Positions 27,712-37,743 of a stretch of 64,000 nt of DNA are shown here, piece by piece. The DNA is from CAVYWD01 sp963772225. GTDB taxonomy: Bacteria > Myxococcota > Myxococcia > Myxococcales > UBA5297. Position numbers and translations under genes: made by a program. The notes beneath the pieces are model-generated. The model did no database searches. It saw only the letters and a program-made list of their open reading frames with translations, and was not told where the DNA came from. The DNA lies in the NCBI GenBank assembly GCA_963772225.1, contig CAVYWD010000002.1, positions 2,666,001 to 2,730,000 on the forward strand, written 5' to 3'. Positions within the stretch are counted from its first letter, which is position 1; each line of letters opens with the position of its first letter.

Positions 27712-28376
27712 GTGCACGGACCCGACGAGGCCGCTCGCCGAAGCGAGCCCGAGCTCTACGACTTCCCCGACGAATCCTGGACCATCGTCCGCGAGATCGC
27801 CGCGCTGAGGGCCCGCCTTCCAGGGCAGGTCTACTACGTCCTGGGCAACCACGACTTCGCGCACCTGGGCGGGCCGATCACGAGCAAGTTTCACGCGGAC
27901 GAGGCGGCGCACCTCGAATCCACGCTCACGCGCGAGGAGCGGCGGGAGCTTTGCGCCTTCTTCTCGAGCGCGCTGTTGGCGGCGATCGCGCCCTGCGGCG
28001 CGCTGCTCACGCACGGCTCCCCCGACGATCGCTGGCGAAGCCTCGAAGACCTCGACGCGGTCGACCTGCCGCCGCGGCTCCCTGAGCACTGGGCGCTGCT
28101 CTCCGGATTGCTGACGAGCTACGGACAGCCACGCGAGGTCACCGAACGCCTGCTGGCGACCATTCGGCGCAGCTCGCGCCGGGGGTCTGCATGGTCATCC
28201 ACGGCCACGACCGCGACGTCGGCGGATACTTCACCGAGGGCGGAAATCAAGCCTGTCCGGTGCTCTTCGGCGCTCCCCGGAGCGCCAAGCGGTATCTGCG
28301 CTTGGACCTGGGCGCGAGCTACCAGGGAGTCGAGGGTCTCCGGGAGGGCCTGGAGATCCGCCGGCTCTACCCTTGA
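27712..28376 (+). pseudogene. Broken calcineurin-like metallophosphoesterase
   Basis: The first frame (27712-~28185) has the metal-binding GNHD (YVLGNHDFAH) and a later TH motif (ALLTHGSPDD). A second frame (from ~28185 to TGA 28376) supplies the final motif HGHDRDVGGYF. A PP2A-type phosphoesterase therefore spans both, with a frameshift near 28170-28190. The first metal motif region upstream of 27712 is only a trace (TGD at ~27688), so the N-terminus is also damaged. Confidence 0.75.
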
Positions 28377-28421
28377 TGGTCCAGCTCTCCGCCGCAGTGC
28401 CGGCGAGAGCCATCTCAGCGC

Positions 28422-28590
28422 TCATCGAGGCTGAACCGACTCAACGTCCACCTGAATGAACTGGCCGTTGTAGGCGTCGGGCGCCGGTCCAGGACGACGA
28501 AATCGCCTTCCGCCGCGCCGCATTCTTTGAGGAAGCGCCCCACCTTCTGCGCCTCGCCGGCGACGTCGAGCTGGGCGGTCGTTTCAACCT
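28422..28590 (-). pseudogene. C-terminal remnant of an unknown gene, frameshifted
   Basis: The minus strand reads ETTAQLDVAGEAQKVGRFL and GDFVVLD in one frame, then APDAYNGQFIQVDVE ending SVQPR and TGA (28422-28424) in another. Both halves look coding and together suggest the tail of one protein with a one-base shift. No start; family not recognised. Confidence 0.5.
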
Positions 28591-28634
28591 AAGAAGGATT
28601 TCAAGAAGAATGGGGCCTCAAAGCCCTTCGCCCG

Positions 28635-30659
28635 CTACTTCGTCCCTTCCCCCTGCGTCTTGAGGCGCGAGCGCAGGTCGGAGAAAAAGCTCCGCTCGGC
28701 CTCTCCGGGCGGGCCCTTGGGCGCGGCGGTGTGGTCAACGAGCTTGAGCACCTCGGGCGGCAGGTCGTCCAAGAAGCGCGACGGGGTCCGCGGCATGGCC
28801 TGGCCGCGCTTGATCCTTTGCGCCGCGCGCGTGAGGTACAGCCGCTCGCGGGCGCGGGTGATGCCCACGTAAGCCAGCCGCCGCTCCTCCGGAAGGTTCT
28901 GCGCCTCGCCCTGCATGCCCGCGTGCGGCAACAAGTCCTCCTCCGCGCCGCAGAGGAAGACGACGGGCCACTCCAGGCCCTTGGCCGCGTGCAGCGTCAT
29001 GAGCGTCACGGTGCTCGACGCCGGTCCGCCGTCGTCGTCGCGGCGGTCCAGGGCCAGCCGCTTCAGGAAGGCGTCGAGCGAGGCGCGGCTCTCGCGGCCG
29101 ACGTAGCGGCGGACCGAGTCCACGAACGCGTCCACGGCGGCGGCGCGGCGGGCTCCGGCCGCGACGCTCTGCACGCTCTGCCGCGCGGCCTCCTTGATGC
29201 CCACTTCCTCCACCAGCGCCGCCACCGTCTCGTCCAGCACGCCCTCGCGAAAGCGCCGCCGGTAGCGGTCGACGAGCGCAAGGAAGTCGGTGAAGCGCTG
29301 CGCCGCGCCGCGCGGCAGGTCCTCGAATTCGGCGGCGCGCCGCATGGCATCCTCGAGCGGGAGCTTGAGCGCGCGGGCCTGCGCCCCCAGCCGCTCCAGG
29401 GTGGTATCCCCGATGCCCCGCGGCGGCACGTTGACGATGCGCAGGAGCGACACCTCGTCGCCCCAGTTGTTGCAGATTTTGAGGTAAGCGACGACGTCCT
29501 TGATTTCGCGTTTATCGAAGAATTCCTGCCCGCCGACCAGCTCGTAGGCGAGGCCCTCGGCGCGCAGCGACTCCTCGATGGCGCGGGCCTGGAGGTTCGT
29601 GCGGTAGAGCACGGCGATCTCCCGGGGCGTCCGGCCTTCGGCGACGAGCCGGGCGATCTCCCGGGCGATGTAGCGCCCTTCTTCCTCCTCGTCGGGGCAG
29701 ACCACGATGTGCACCGGGTCGCCGCCCTCGAGCGCGGTCCAGAGGCGCTTGTGCTTGCGCGCCTCGTTCTTGGCGATGACCGCGTTGGCGGCGGCCAGGA
29801 TGGCGCTGGTGGAGCGGTAGTTCTGCTCCAGGCGCACCTCGGTGACCTTGGGGAAGTGGCGGTCGAACGAGAGGATGTTCTCCACCTCCGCGCCGCGCCA
29901 GCTGTAGATGGACTGGTCGTCGTCGCCCACGGCGCAGACGTTCTTCGCCTCCCCGGCGAGCAGGGTGAGCAGCTCGAGCTGCGAGCGGTTCGTGTCCTGG
30001 TACTCGTCGACGAGCAGGTAGCGGTAGCGGGACACGAGCGCCTCGCGGACGTCGGCGTGCTCGCGCAGGAGGCGGATGGGCAGGAGGATGAGGTCGTCGA
30101 AGTCGACGAGCCCCTGGGCCTTGAGGGCGAGCTGGTAGCGGGGGAAGACCGCCGAGGTGATGAGGTCGTAGTCGTCGCCTTGCCCCTCGGGCTTCGGCGT
30201 CGGGGCGTCGCCCGCGCACTTGGCCTTGCTGATGAGGGCGAGCACGCGCTTGGCGTCGAAGGCGCGGTCGTCGACCTTCACGTCGCGCATGCAGCGCTTG
30301 AGGAGCGCGAGCTGGTCGGCGGCGTCGGCGATGGCGAAGCGCTTCGGCCAGCCCAGGCGGTCGATGTACCGGCGCAGCACCTCGCAGCCGAAGGCGTGGA
30401 AGGTGTTGACGGTGAGGCGCTTGGCGACCCGGGAGCCGACCAGCTCGCCGACGCGCTCGCGCATCTCGGCGGCGGCCTTGTTGGTGAAGGTGACGGCCAA
30501 GATGTGGTCGGGGGCGATGCCCTCTTCCACCATGTAGGCGATGCGGTGGACGATGACGCGGGTCTTGCCGCTGCCGGCGCCGGCGAGCACGAGCAGCGGG
30601 CCCTCGAGCGTGCGCACGGCCTGGCGCTGGGGAGGGTTGAGGCGGGACAGGTCCAGCAT
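28635..30659 (-). CDS. UvrD/Rep-family ATP-dependent 3'-5' DNA helicase
   Basis: 674 residues, the length of E. coli Rep. SF1A motifs in order: Q-motif LNPPQRQAV, Walker A GAGSGKTR (~27-34), Ia TFTNKAAAEMR, Walker B VDEYQDTN, III VGDDDQSIYSWRGA, IV LEQNYRS, V LHAAKGLEWPVVF, VI RRLAYVGITRAR. It unwinds DNA during replication restart or repair. ATG 30659 is preferred (AAGGG 8 bp upstream); GTG 30668 is possible. The C-terminus ends in a short basic tail whose DNA is duplicated at 25767-25854. Confidence 0.92.
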   Translation of the reverse strand: MLDLSRLNPPQRQAVRTLEGPLLVLAGAGSGKTRVIVHRIAYMVEEGIAPDHILAVTFTNKAAAEMRERVGELVGSRVAKRLTVNTFHAFGCEVLRRYIDRLGWPKRFAIADAADQLALLKRCMRDVKVDDRAFDAKRVLALISKAKCAGDAPTPKPEGQGDDYDLITSAVFPRYQLALKAQGLVDFDDLILLPIRLLREHADVREALVSRYRYLLVDEYQDTNRSQLELLTLLAGEAKNVCAVGDDDQSIYSWRGAEVENILSFDRHFPKVTEVRLEQNYRSTSAILAAANAVIAKNEARKHKRLWTALEGGDPVHIVVCPDEEEEGRYIAREIARLVAEGRTPREIAVLYRTNLQARAIEESLRAEGLAYELVGGQEFFDKREIKDVVAYLKICNNWGDEVSLLRIVNVPPRGIGDTTLERLGAQARALKLPLEDAMRRAAEFEDLPRGAAQRFTDFLALVDRYRRRFREGVLDETVAALVEEVGIKEAARQSVQSVAAGARRAAAVDAFVDSVRRYVGRESRASLDAFLKRLALDRRDDDGGPASSTVTLMTLHAAKGLEWPVVFLCGAEEDLLPHAGMQGEAQNLPEERRLAYVGITRARERLYLTRAAQRIKRGQAMPRTPSRFLDDLPPEVLKLVDHTAAPKGPPGEAERSFFSDLRSRLKTQGEGTK

Positions 30660-30826
30660 GGGCGCCACCCTTTACCAGGAATCGCGGGCGCGCGCCGCGC
30701 CGGCATGGGGCGCCACGGCGGGCGGAGCGCCAGCCGGACGGCGACCCCGCGGGGCTCTCTGGTAAGCTCGGCTGCCGAATGCCGCCGGGTCCAGCCGGCC
30801 TGCCCCGGCATCGCCAGGAGGAGTTC

Positions 30827-31291
30827 TTGTCCAAGGACGCGGCACCGCGGATCGAGCCAGCCGCCGAGCTCCCCCAGAGCCGGCGCGCCTTCCTGGAGGA
30901 GTACAGCCGCCTGGTCCGGCAGTTCGCGATCGACCCCGGCAACCCGGGCAGCTACGCCTGCACCGACTGCGAGCGCTGCACGAGCTGCATGTTCTGCGAG
31001 CGCTGCGAGGCCTGCTACGGCTGCACGCACTGCCGGCAGTGCACGCTTTGCAACCATTGCTCGCACTGCGTCGAGTGCAAGTCCTGCAACGCGTGCGCGT
31101 ATTGCGTGCAGAGCGAGGACTGCTCCGGCAGCAATTACGTGGTGCTCAGCCGGAACCTCTCCGATTGCAATTACTGCCTGGGCTGCGTGGGGCTCACGAA
31201 GAAGGATTTCCACATCCTGAATCGGCCTTATTCCAGGACCGAGTATTTCAAGGCGCTGGAGCAGCTCAAGGGGGAGCTCGGGCTGCGGTAG
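30827..31291 (+). CDS. Cysteine-ladder protein: Cys at every third residue
   Basis: 154 residues from TTG 30827, chosen because a near-perfect AGGAGG lies five bases upstream; ATG 30779 lacks one. Residues ~45-93 contain 17 cysteines spaced exactly three apart (ACTDCERCTSCMFCERC and onward to NACAYC), and four more Cys follow at wider spacing (SEDC; DCNYCLGC). The C-terminal ~35 residues (KKDFHILNRPYSRTEYFKAL) are conserved-looking and Cys-free. There is no signal peptide, so it should be cytosolic and bind several metal ions or clusters (inference). Similar Cys-rich proteins are often mislabelled CaiB/BaiF in databases. Confidence 0.75.
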   Translation: MSKDAAPRIEPAAELPQSRRAFLEEYSRLVRQFAIDPGNPGSYACTDCERCTSCMFCERCEACYGCTHCRQCTLCNHCSHCVECKSCNACAYCVQSEDCSGSNYVVLSRNLSDCNYCLGCVGLTKKDFHILNRPYSRTEYFKALEQLKGELGLR

Positions 31292-31899
31292 AGGGTCTGA
31301 ACAAGGTGCTTCTCGAGCGAATTCTGGAACGATTCCTTCGATAGGTTCATGTAGAATCCCCATCGCCGCGCCACGGCCGGTGAACGGTCCCGCGCGAGGC
31401 GCCGTTTGAACTCGCTTCTGGCCTCAGGGAAACATCGAAGCTGTCGGCGTCTCCGGTCTCGCAGCCCTTCCGCTTCCTTGCGAAGCTCCCGACGCCCGAC
31501 AATCTCGGCCGTCAGCTCGACCAAGAACCCCAGCTCTGCCCTGAGCTTTCTTTTCCTGGCCCCTTCTCTCAGGTCGCTCCAGCGGAGTTGCCCCAGGTTC
31601 TTGGTGTCGACTCAAGGCCATCGCCGGGAGCCTTTCGCTCACTTGGCAGAATCGTCGGTCGCGATACTCCACCGCCGCAGCCCCGCCGCCTTTGGCGAGC
31701 CGGCTTTCCCGGGGCAGCCCCTCGAGCTCGCGCGCCGAGGTGTCGTTGCGCACGGGCGATGAGCCGCGGTTTCAAGGGCTCGTCCAGCATCCCGACGGCG
31801 GCCTCCTCGCGCCCCGCCATCCCCTCCGAGATGCACCGGATCGTCACCCCGTCCGAGCGCCGCGAGGGGCAACCTTCGCCTTTGCCGAGGAACCTGCCG
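31292..31899 (-). other. 608-bp region with decayed coding traces only
   Basis: The minus strand between ~31524 and 31290 carries a protein-like segment (VELTAEIVGRRELRKEAEG, then RRWGFYMNLSKESFQNSLE) without a start, ribosome site or recognised family. Further up, ~31640-31750 holds another fragment in a different frame. It reads as one or two lost genes. No promoter or hairpin stands out. Confidence 0.3.
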
Positions 31900-33174
31900 C
31901 TATTCGAGGCCGCGGGCGGCGAGCTCGCTGTCGTTCTCGCCCCGCAGGTGGCCGATCTCGTGGATGAGGGTGACGCGGACTTGCGCCTCCAGCTCCTCGC
32001 GGCTGCGCACCGAGCGCAGGAGGTTCTTGCGATACACGATGATGGCGCGGCACGCGCCCGCGTACTCCTGCGCCGCCGGGCACGCCTCGCCGAGCGGCGG
32101 CCCGCGGAAGAGCCCGATGATGGACGGCGAGAGCGGCGGGTCGTTCGCGGTGAGGTCGTCGAGGTCCGGCGAATCCTGAGCGGCGACGTCCACCCCCTCG
32201 AGGTCGCGGCGCTGATCCTCCGGGAGCTCCCGAGCGGTCTTTGCGAGGAGCGCCTCGAACTCCGGGCCCGAGACCGCCAGCGGCTCGGGGTAATCGTCGG
32301 GCGCCAGCCGATGAGCCTGGGCCAGCTCGCGCGCGGCCTTGGCGGCGTCCCCGGCGCGCTCGGCGATGAGGCCCAGGTAATAGTGCGCGGCTGCCTCGCG
32401 GTCGGGCGAGTCGAGCAGGTCCTGCAGCTCGGCGCGCGCCTCCTCGAAACGGCAAAGCTCCCAGAGCGCGCTCGCCTTCTCGAACCGCGCGCCCGCCGCG
32501 TCGACCGCGGACTCCTCGCCCTTGGGCGTCGCCGCGTGCACCGCCAGCGCCTCGTCCGCCATGCGGATGGCCGCGCGAGCGCGTCCCAGGTTGTTGAGCG
32601 CCGTGGCCTGCACCAGCGCGAACTGCCCCTGGAGCTGCTTGTCCTTCTGGCGCTTCGCCAGGCCGTGCCCGCGCACCGCGTACGCCAGGCCGAGCTCGTT
32701 GTAGTCGTGGGAGCTGGGCAGGCGAGTCAGGTACAGGTCCGCCGCCCCGAGCAGTGCGTCGGCGTGGTCCGGGTTGACCGCCAGCGCGCGCGCATAGGCG
32801 ACGCGCGCCTCGTCCAGGCGGTTCAGGGCGGTGAGCGCCGCGGCCCGCTCCGAGTGCGCGTCCGCGCTCGCTGGGTCGGCGGCGCTGGCCTGGGCCGCGC
32901 AGGCGAGGGCGTTCTCGAAGTCCGAGCTGTCGTAGGCGCGAACCGCCCGCTCGAGCAGGGTCCCGCGCCCGGAGGGGCAAGGCTTGAGGGCGTCGGAGCC
33001 GTCGTGGGCACGGCCGGGCGCGAGGAGGTAGGCGGCCTTGGCCTGGGCGGCGCCCGCGTCGGCCGGGACCGCGGCCTCTGCTTCGAGCACAGGGGCGGGC
33101 GCCGGCGCTGGCGGGGGCCGGGTGCAGCCCAGCAGGGCGGTAGCAGTGGCGAGGAGCGGTGCAGCGATGCGCAT
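31900..33174 (-). CDS. TPR lipoprotein with C-terminal zincin-type metallopeptidase domain
   Basis: 424 residues. The signal peptide has a lipobox (ATALLGC, Cys17) and a Pro/Ala linker. TPR repeats span ~65-290 (for example SADAHSERAAALTALNRLDEA). The last ~110 residues resemble the short zincin family PF06262: a Pro-rich entry, an IIVYRKNLLR strand and VTLIHEIGHLRG with His405, Glu406 and His409. That family lacks a long pro-domain and its substrates are unknown. The predicted location is the periplasmic face of a membrane. Start ATG 33174 has no obvious ribosome site but fits the signal peptide. Confidence 0.75.
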   Translation of the reverse strand: MRIAAPLLATATALLGCTRPPPAPAPAPVLEAEAAVPADAGAAQAKAAYLLAPGRAHDGSDALKPCPSGRGTLLERAVRAYDSSDFENALACAAQASAADPASADAHSERAAALTALNRLDEARVAYARALAVNPDHADALLGAADLYLTRLPSSHDYNELGLAYAVRGHGLAKRQKDKQLQGQFALVQATALNNLGRARAAIRMADEALAVHAATPKGEESAVDAAGARFEKASALWELCRFEEARAELQDLLDSPDREAAAHYYLGLIAERAGDAAKAARELAQAHRLAPDDYPEPLAVSGPEFEALLAKTARELPEDQRRDLEGVDVAAQDSPDLDDLTANDPPLSPSIIGLFRGPPLGEACPAAQEYAGACRAIIVYRKNLLRSVRSREELEAQVRVTLIHEIGHLRGENDSELAARGLE

Positions 33175-33460
33175 GGCGTGGGGAGCAGCTTGCCATCGTA
33201 CGGGCTGCTGCGCACGGCGGGCAAGCGTGCGCCGGGCCGATCGACGAGCCGACAACATTCCTTCAGCTGCCAACATCCCTCGACAGAAGCCGTCGAGCGC
33301 CCGGCGCATCGAGCGCCTGGAGCTCCGAGCGGCGCTTGACTCCCGGTGCGAAAGTCGTCACAGGGAAGCCTCCCTCCAGCGGTTGGAAGAGCGGCTGGGG
33401 TGAGGATGTTCACTCGGGCGCGCAGCAGTCGCTTTGCCGCGCGCGAAAGGATCGACCGTG

Positions 33461-34537
33461 AAGACGAGGGCCATGCTTCTTTTGGCGGTGTCGGCCGGGC
33501 TGGGCTGCGACAAGCTGCAGGCGCTTCGGGCCAAGCCTCCGCCGCCTCCGGTCGCGACGGCGCCCACGCCGACGCCCACCCCGGCGCCCCCGGCCGATCC
33601 GCTGGCGGCCTCAGGGCTCGAGAAGGTCACCTTCGAGGTGGACGGCCCGCTGGAGGAGAGCCTGCGCCGCGTCACCGCGCACGAGACGGCGCCGGCGCTG
33701 GCGCAGGTGACCGCGCGGCTGCTCATCTGGTGGGTGGACGTGGCGCGCGGGATGCGCAAGGGCGACCAGGTGACGGTGGTTTTCCAGCGTATTCCGAACA
33801 AGGAGCCGCTCATCCACGCGCTCAAGTTCCAGTCGGGAAAGAACGAGCGCGAATATCTGGCGTACCTCTACAAGCCCGAGGGCTCGCGGTTCGCGCATTA
33901 CTACGACGGCTCCGGAGACGAGGTGGAGGAGCGGCTGGAGAATGCGCCGCTCGACGACTACGAGCAGGTCACGAGCATCCTGCGCGACGGGCGCCGGCAC
34001 CGCGGCGTGGACTTCAAGACCCCCACCGGCACGCCGGTAAAGGCGCCGTTCGACCTGGTCGTCACGCGCAAGAATTGGAACTTCCACGGCAACGGGAACT
34101 GCCTGGAGCTGAACAACGCCGCCGGCCAGCGCGTGGTGTTCCTGCACCTCTCCGAGCTGCCCAAGACGCTCGGGGTGGGCCAGCGGTTCAAGCTGGGACA
34201 GGTCGTCGCCGAGTCGGGGAACACCGGCCATACCACGGCGCCGCACCTGCATTACCAGCTCGAATCGCCCGACGGGCGTCTGCTCGACCCGTTCAAGGTC
34301 CACAAGACCTACCATCGAAAGCTCGCCGCGGCCCAGGTCGCTGGCTTCCAGGCCGCCAAGGCGAAATACGACGCCCTGTTCGCATTCACGCCGAGCTCGG
34401 CGCCTCAGGCCCTGGCGCCGGCTCCGCTCGCGGACTCCGCCGCCGCCGCTGCGCAGGCGCCCGCGCAGGCCATTCCGGCGCCGCCGGCGCCGCCCATCCC
34501 CGCCGAGCTGGGGCCCGCCACGGCGGCCAAGAAATAG
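33461..34537 (+). CDS. M23-family peptidoglycan endopeptidase-like lipoprotein
   Basis: 358 residues. The signal peptide has a lipobox ending at Cys17 (SAGLGC), followed by a Pro-rich spacer. The M23 (LytM) domain lies at ~185-295: first metal ligands in RRHRGVDFKTPTGTPV and the HxH in TAPHLHYQLES, both intact, so zinc binding and cleavage of peptide cross-links are expected. The N-terminal part (~45-180) is an extra domain like those of OpgM/NlpD-type regulators. An Ala/Pro tail follows. GTG 33461 is chosen with AAAGG seven bases upstream. Confidence 0.85.
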   Translation, partial: KTRAMLLLAVSAGLGCDKLQALRAKPPPPPVATAPTPTPTPAPPADPLAASGLEKVTFEVDGPLEESLRRVTAHETAPALAQVTARLLIWWVDVARGMRKGDQVTVVFQRIPNKEPLIHALKFQSGKNEREYLAYLYKPEGSRFAHYYDGSGDEVEERLENAPLDDYEQVTSILRDGRRHRGVDFKTPTGTPVKAPFDLVVTRKNWNFHGNGNCLELNNAAGQRVVFLHLSELPKTLGVGQRFKLGQVVAESGNTGHTTAPHLHYQLESPDGRLLDPFKVHKTYHRKLAAAQVAGFQAAKAKYDALFAFTPSSAPQALAPAPLADSAAAAAQAPAQAIPAPPAPPIPAELGPATAAKK

Positions 34538-34691
34538 CGCCGCTTCACACTTAACCCGCGAGGCGGTCTCACGTACCCTTTCGAGGGTACGGCCCCCGCG
34601 CTCGCCTTCTTCCGGGTGAGGCGTCGCTTCAAGAGCCCTCGACCATTCGCGAAGAGGCGGAGCCCTGCCGTCTCCTCTCTCGGAGGGAAGC

Positions 34692-36395
<1,704 letters not shown>

Positions 36396-36487
36396 GCCTC
36401 CCCGCGAGCGCTCGCGAACGCGGAGAAGGCTGGAGCTGAGGGAAGATTCGCGCGGCGAGCCCCGAGCTCCGTGACAGGCCGAAGCGA

Positions 36488-36642
36488 GAGGCCTCGAGGG
36501 CGCGAACGCGATGCGCTCGAGTCAAGCTCTTCGCCCAGCCGGGTCCCGCGAAACCATCAACCATCGACTATCAACCATCGACGCGAGGCTGCGCCGCGCC
36601 CTCTCCAACATGCCTCATCCGTCTGAGGCGCAGCCTCGCTAG
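36488..36642 (-). repeat. Dispersed ~155-bp repeat, inverted copy
   Basis: The reverse complement begins CTAGCGAGGCTGCGCCTCAG at 36642, carries the inverted pair GCGAGGCTGCGCC / GGCGCAGCCTCGC, the GATGGTT/GATAGTC repeats and the GCGCCCTCGAGGCCTCT end at 36488. Its TAG is the stop codon of the aldo/keto reductase gene. Confidence 0.85.
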
Positions 36643-37646
36643 GAGCTCAAGAGCTTCAACCCCGCCTCCGCGTAGCGCGCCCCGGCGGCCGCTCCCTTCG
36701 GGAAGACGGCCTCGAGCCGCGCCAGCTCCGCGCCGGTGAGGTCGACGCGGAGCGCGCCCACGTTCTCCTCGAGGTTGCGCCGCCGCTTGGTGCCGGGGAT
36801 GGGCACGATGAACGGAGCCCGGGCCAGGAGCCAGGCGAGCGCGACCTGCGACGCGCTGCAGCCCTTGGCCTTGGCCAGAGCCTCGACCTGCGCCACCAGC
36901 TCCAGGTTCTTTCCGAAGTTCTCGCCTTGAAAGCGCGGATTCGTCCGGCGGAAGTCGGCGGCCGGCAGGTCCTCGAAGCGCCGGAATTGGCCGGTGAGGA
37001 AGCCGCGCCCCAGCGGGCTGTAGGCGAGAAAACCGATGCCGAGCTCGCGGCAGGCATCGAGCACCCCGTCCTCCGGGTCGCGGGTCCAGAGCGAGTACTC
37101 GCTTTGGATGGACGTGATGGGGTGGACGGCGTGCGCCCGCCGCAGCGTCGCCGCGCTCGCCTCCGAGAGGCCGATGAACCGGGTCTTGCCCTGCTTCACC
37201 AGCTCCGCCAGCGCCCCGACGCTCTCTTCGATGGGCGTCTTGGGGTCGACGCGGTGGAGCTGGTACAGGTCGACGTGCTCCACCTTCAGCCGCTTCAGGC
37301 TCGCCTCGCACGACTGGCGGATGTACGCCGGGCTGCCGTTCACGCCGCGGGCCGTCGGGTCCTTGGGGTCGCGCACGATGCCGCACTTGGTGGCCAGGAA
37401 GACCCGGTCGCGCTTGCCGGCGATGGCCCGCCCGACCAGCTCCTCGTTGGCGTGCGGGCCGTAGATGTCCGCCGTGTCCAGGAGCGTGATGCCCAGCTCG
37501 AGCGCGCGGTGGACGGTGGCCACCGACTCGGCGTCGTCGCGCGCGCCGTAGAAGTCGCTCATCCCCATGCAGCCAAGGCCCATGGCCGAGGTCTTCGCGC
37601 CTGCGCTGCCGAGCGCACGGGTGGGCATCGGTTCGTTCGCGGTCAT
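36639..37646 (-). CDS. Aldo/keto reductase
   Basis: 335 residues, normal for the family. The catalytic tetrad is Asp57 and Tyr62 (DTADIYGP), Lys87 (ATKCG) and His131 (YQLHRVD). NADPH-binding residues are in VPIPGTKRRRNLEEN near the C-terminus. By sequence it is closest to the YakC/AKR13-like group that reduces aldehydes and ketones in the cytosol. ATG 37646 has GGAAAG upstream. The TAG stop lies in the dispersed repeat. A GGCCGGC hairpin in the 97-bp gap separates it from the upstream poly(A) polymerase gene. Confidence 0.9.
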   Translation of the reverse strand: MTANEPMPTRALGSAGAKTSAMGLGCMGMSDFYGARDDAESVATVHRALELGITLLDTADIYGPHANEELVGRAIAGKRDRVFLATKCGIVRDPKDPTARGVNGSPAYIRQSCEASLKRLKVEHVDLYQLHRVDPKTPIEESVGALAELVKQGKTRFIGLSEASAATLRRAHAVHPITSIQSEYSLWTRDPEDGVLDACRELGIGFLAYSPLGRGFLTGQFRRFEDLPAADFRRTNPRFQGENFGKNLELVAQVEALAKAKGCSASQVALAWLLARAPFIVPIPGTKRRRNLEENVGALRVDLTGAELARLEAVFPKGAAAGARYAEAGLKLLSS

Positions 37647-37743
37647 CGCTTCTTTCCTTTCACGAAAGGAGAGGCCGGCCGAGAGCCGGCCGCAGCGATG
37701 ATCTAGCCCGCGTCGCCGCGGAAGCGAATTTGATACGGGGGAG

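Noticed and set aside
28731..31220. 829-codon plus-strand frame opposite the helicase gene
   Set aside because: Antisense of the helicase for most of its length; the helicase motifs on the minus strand are complete.
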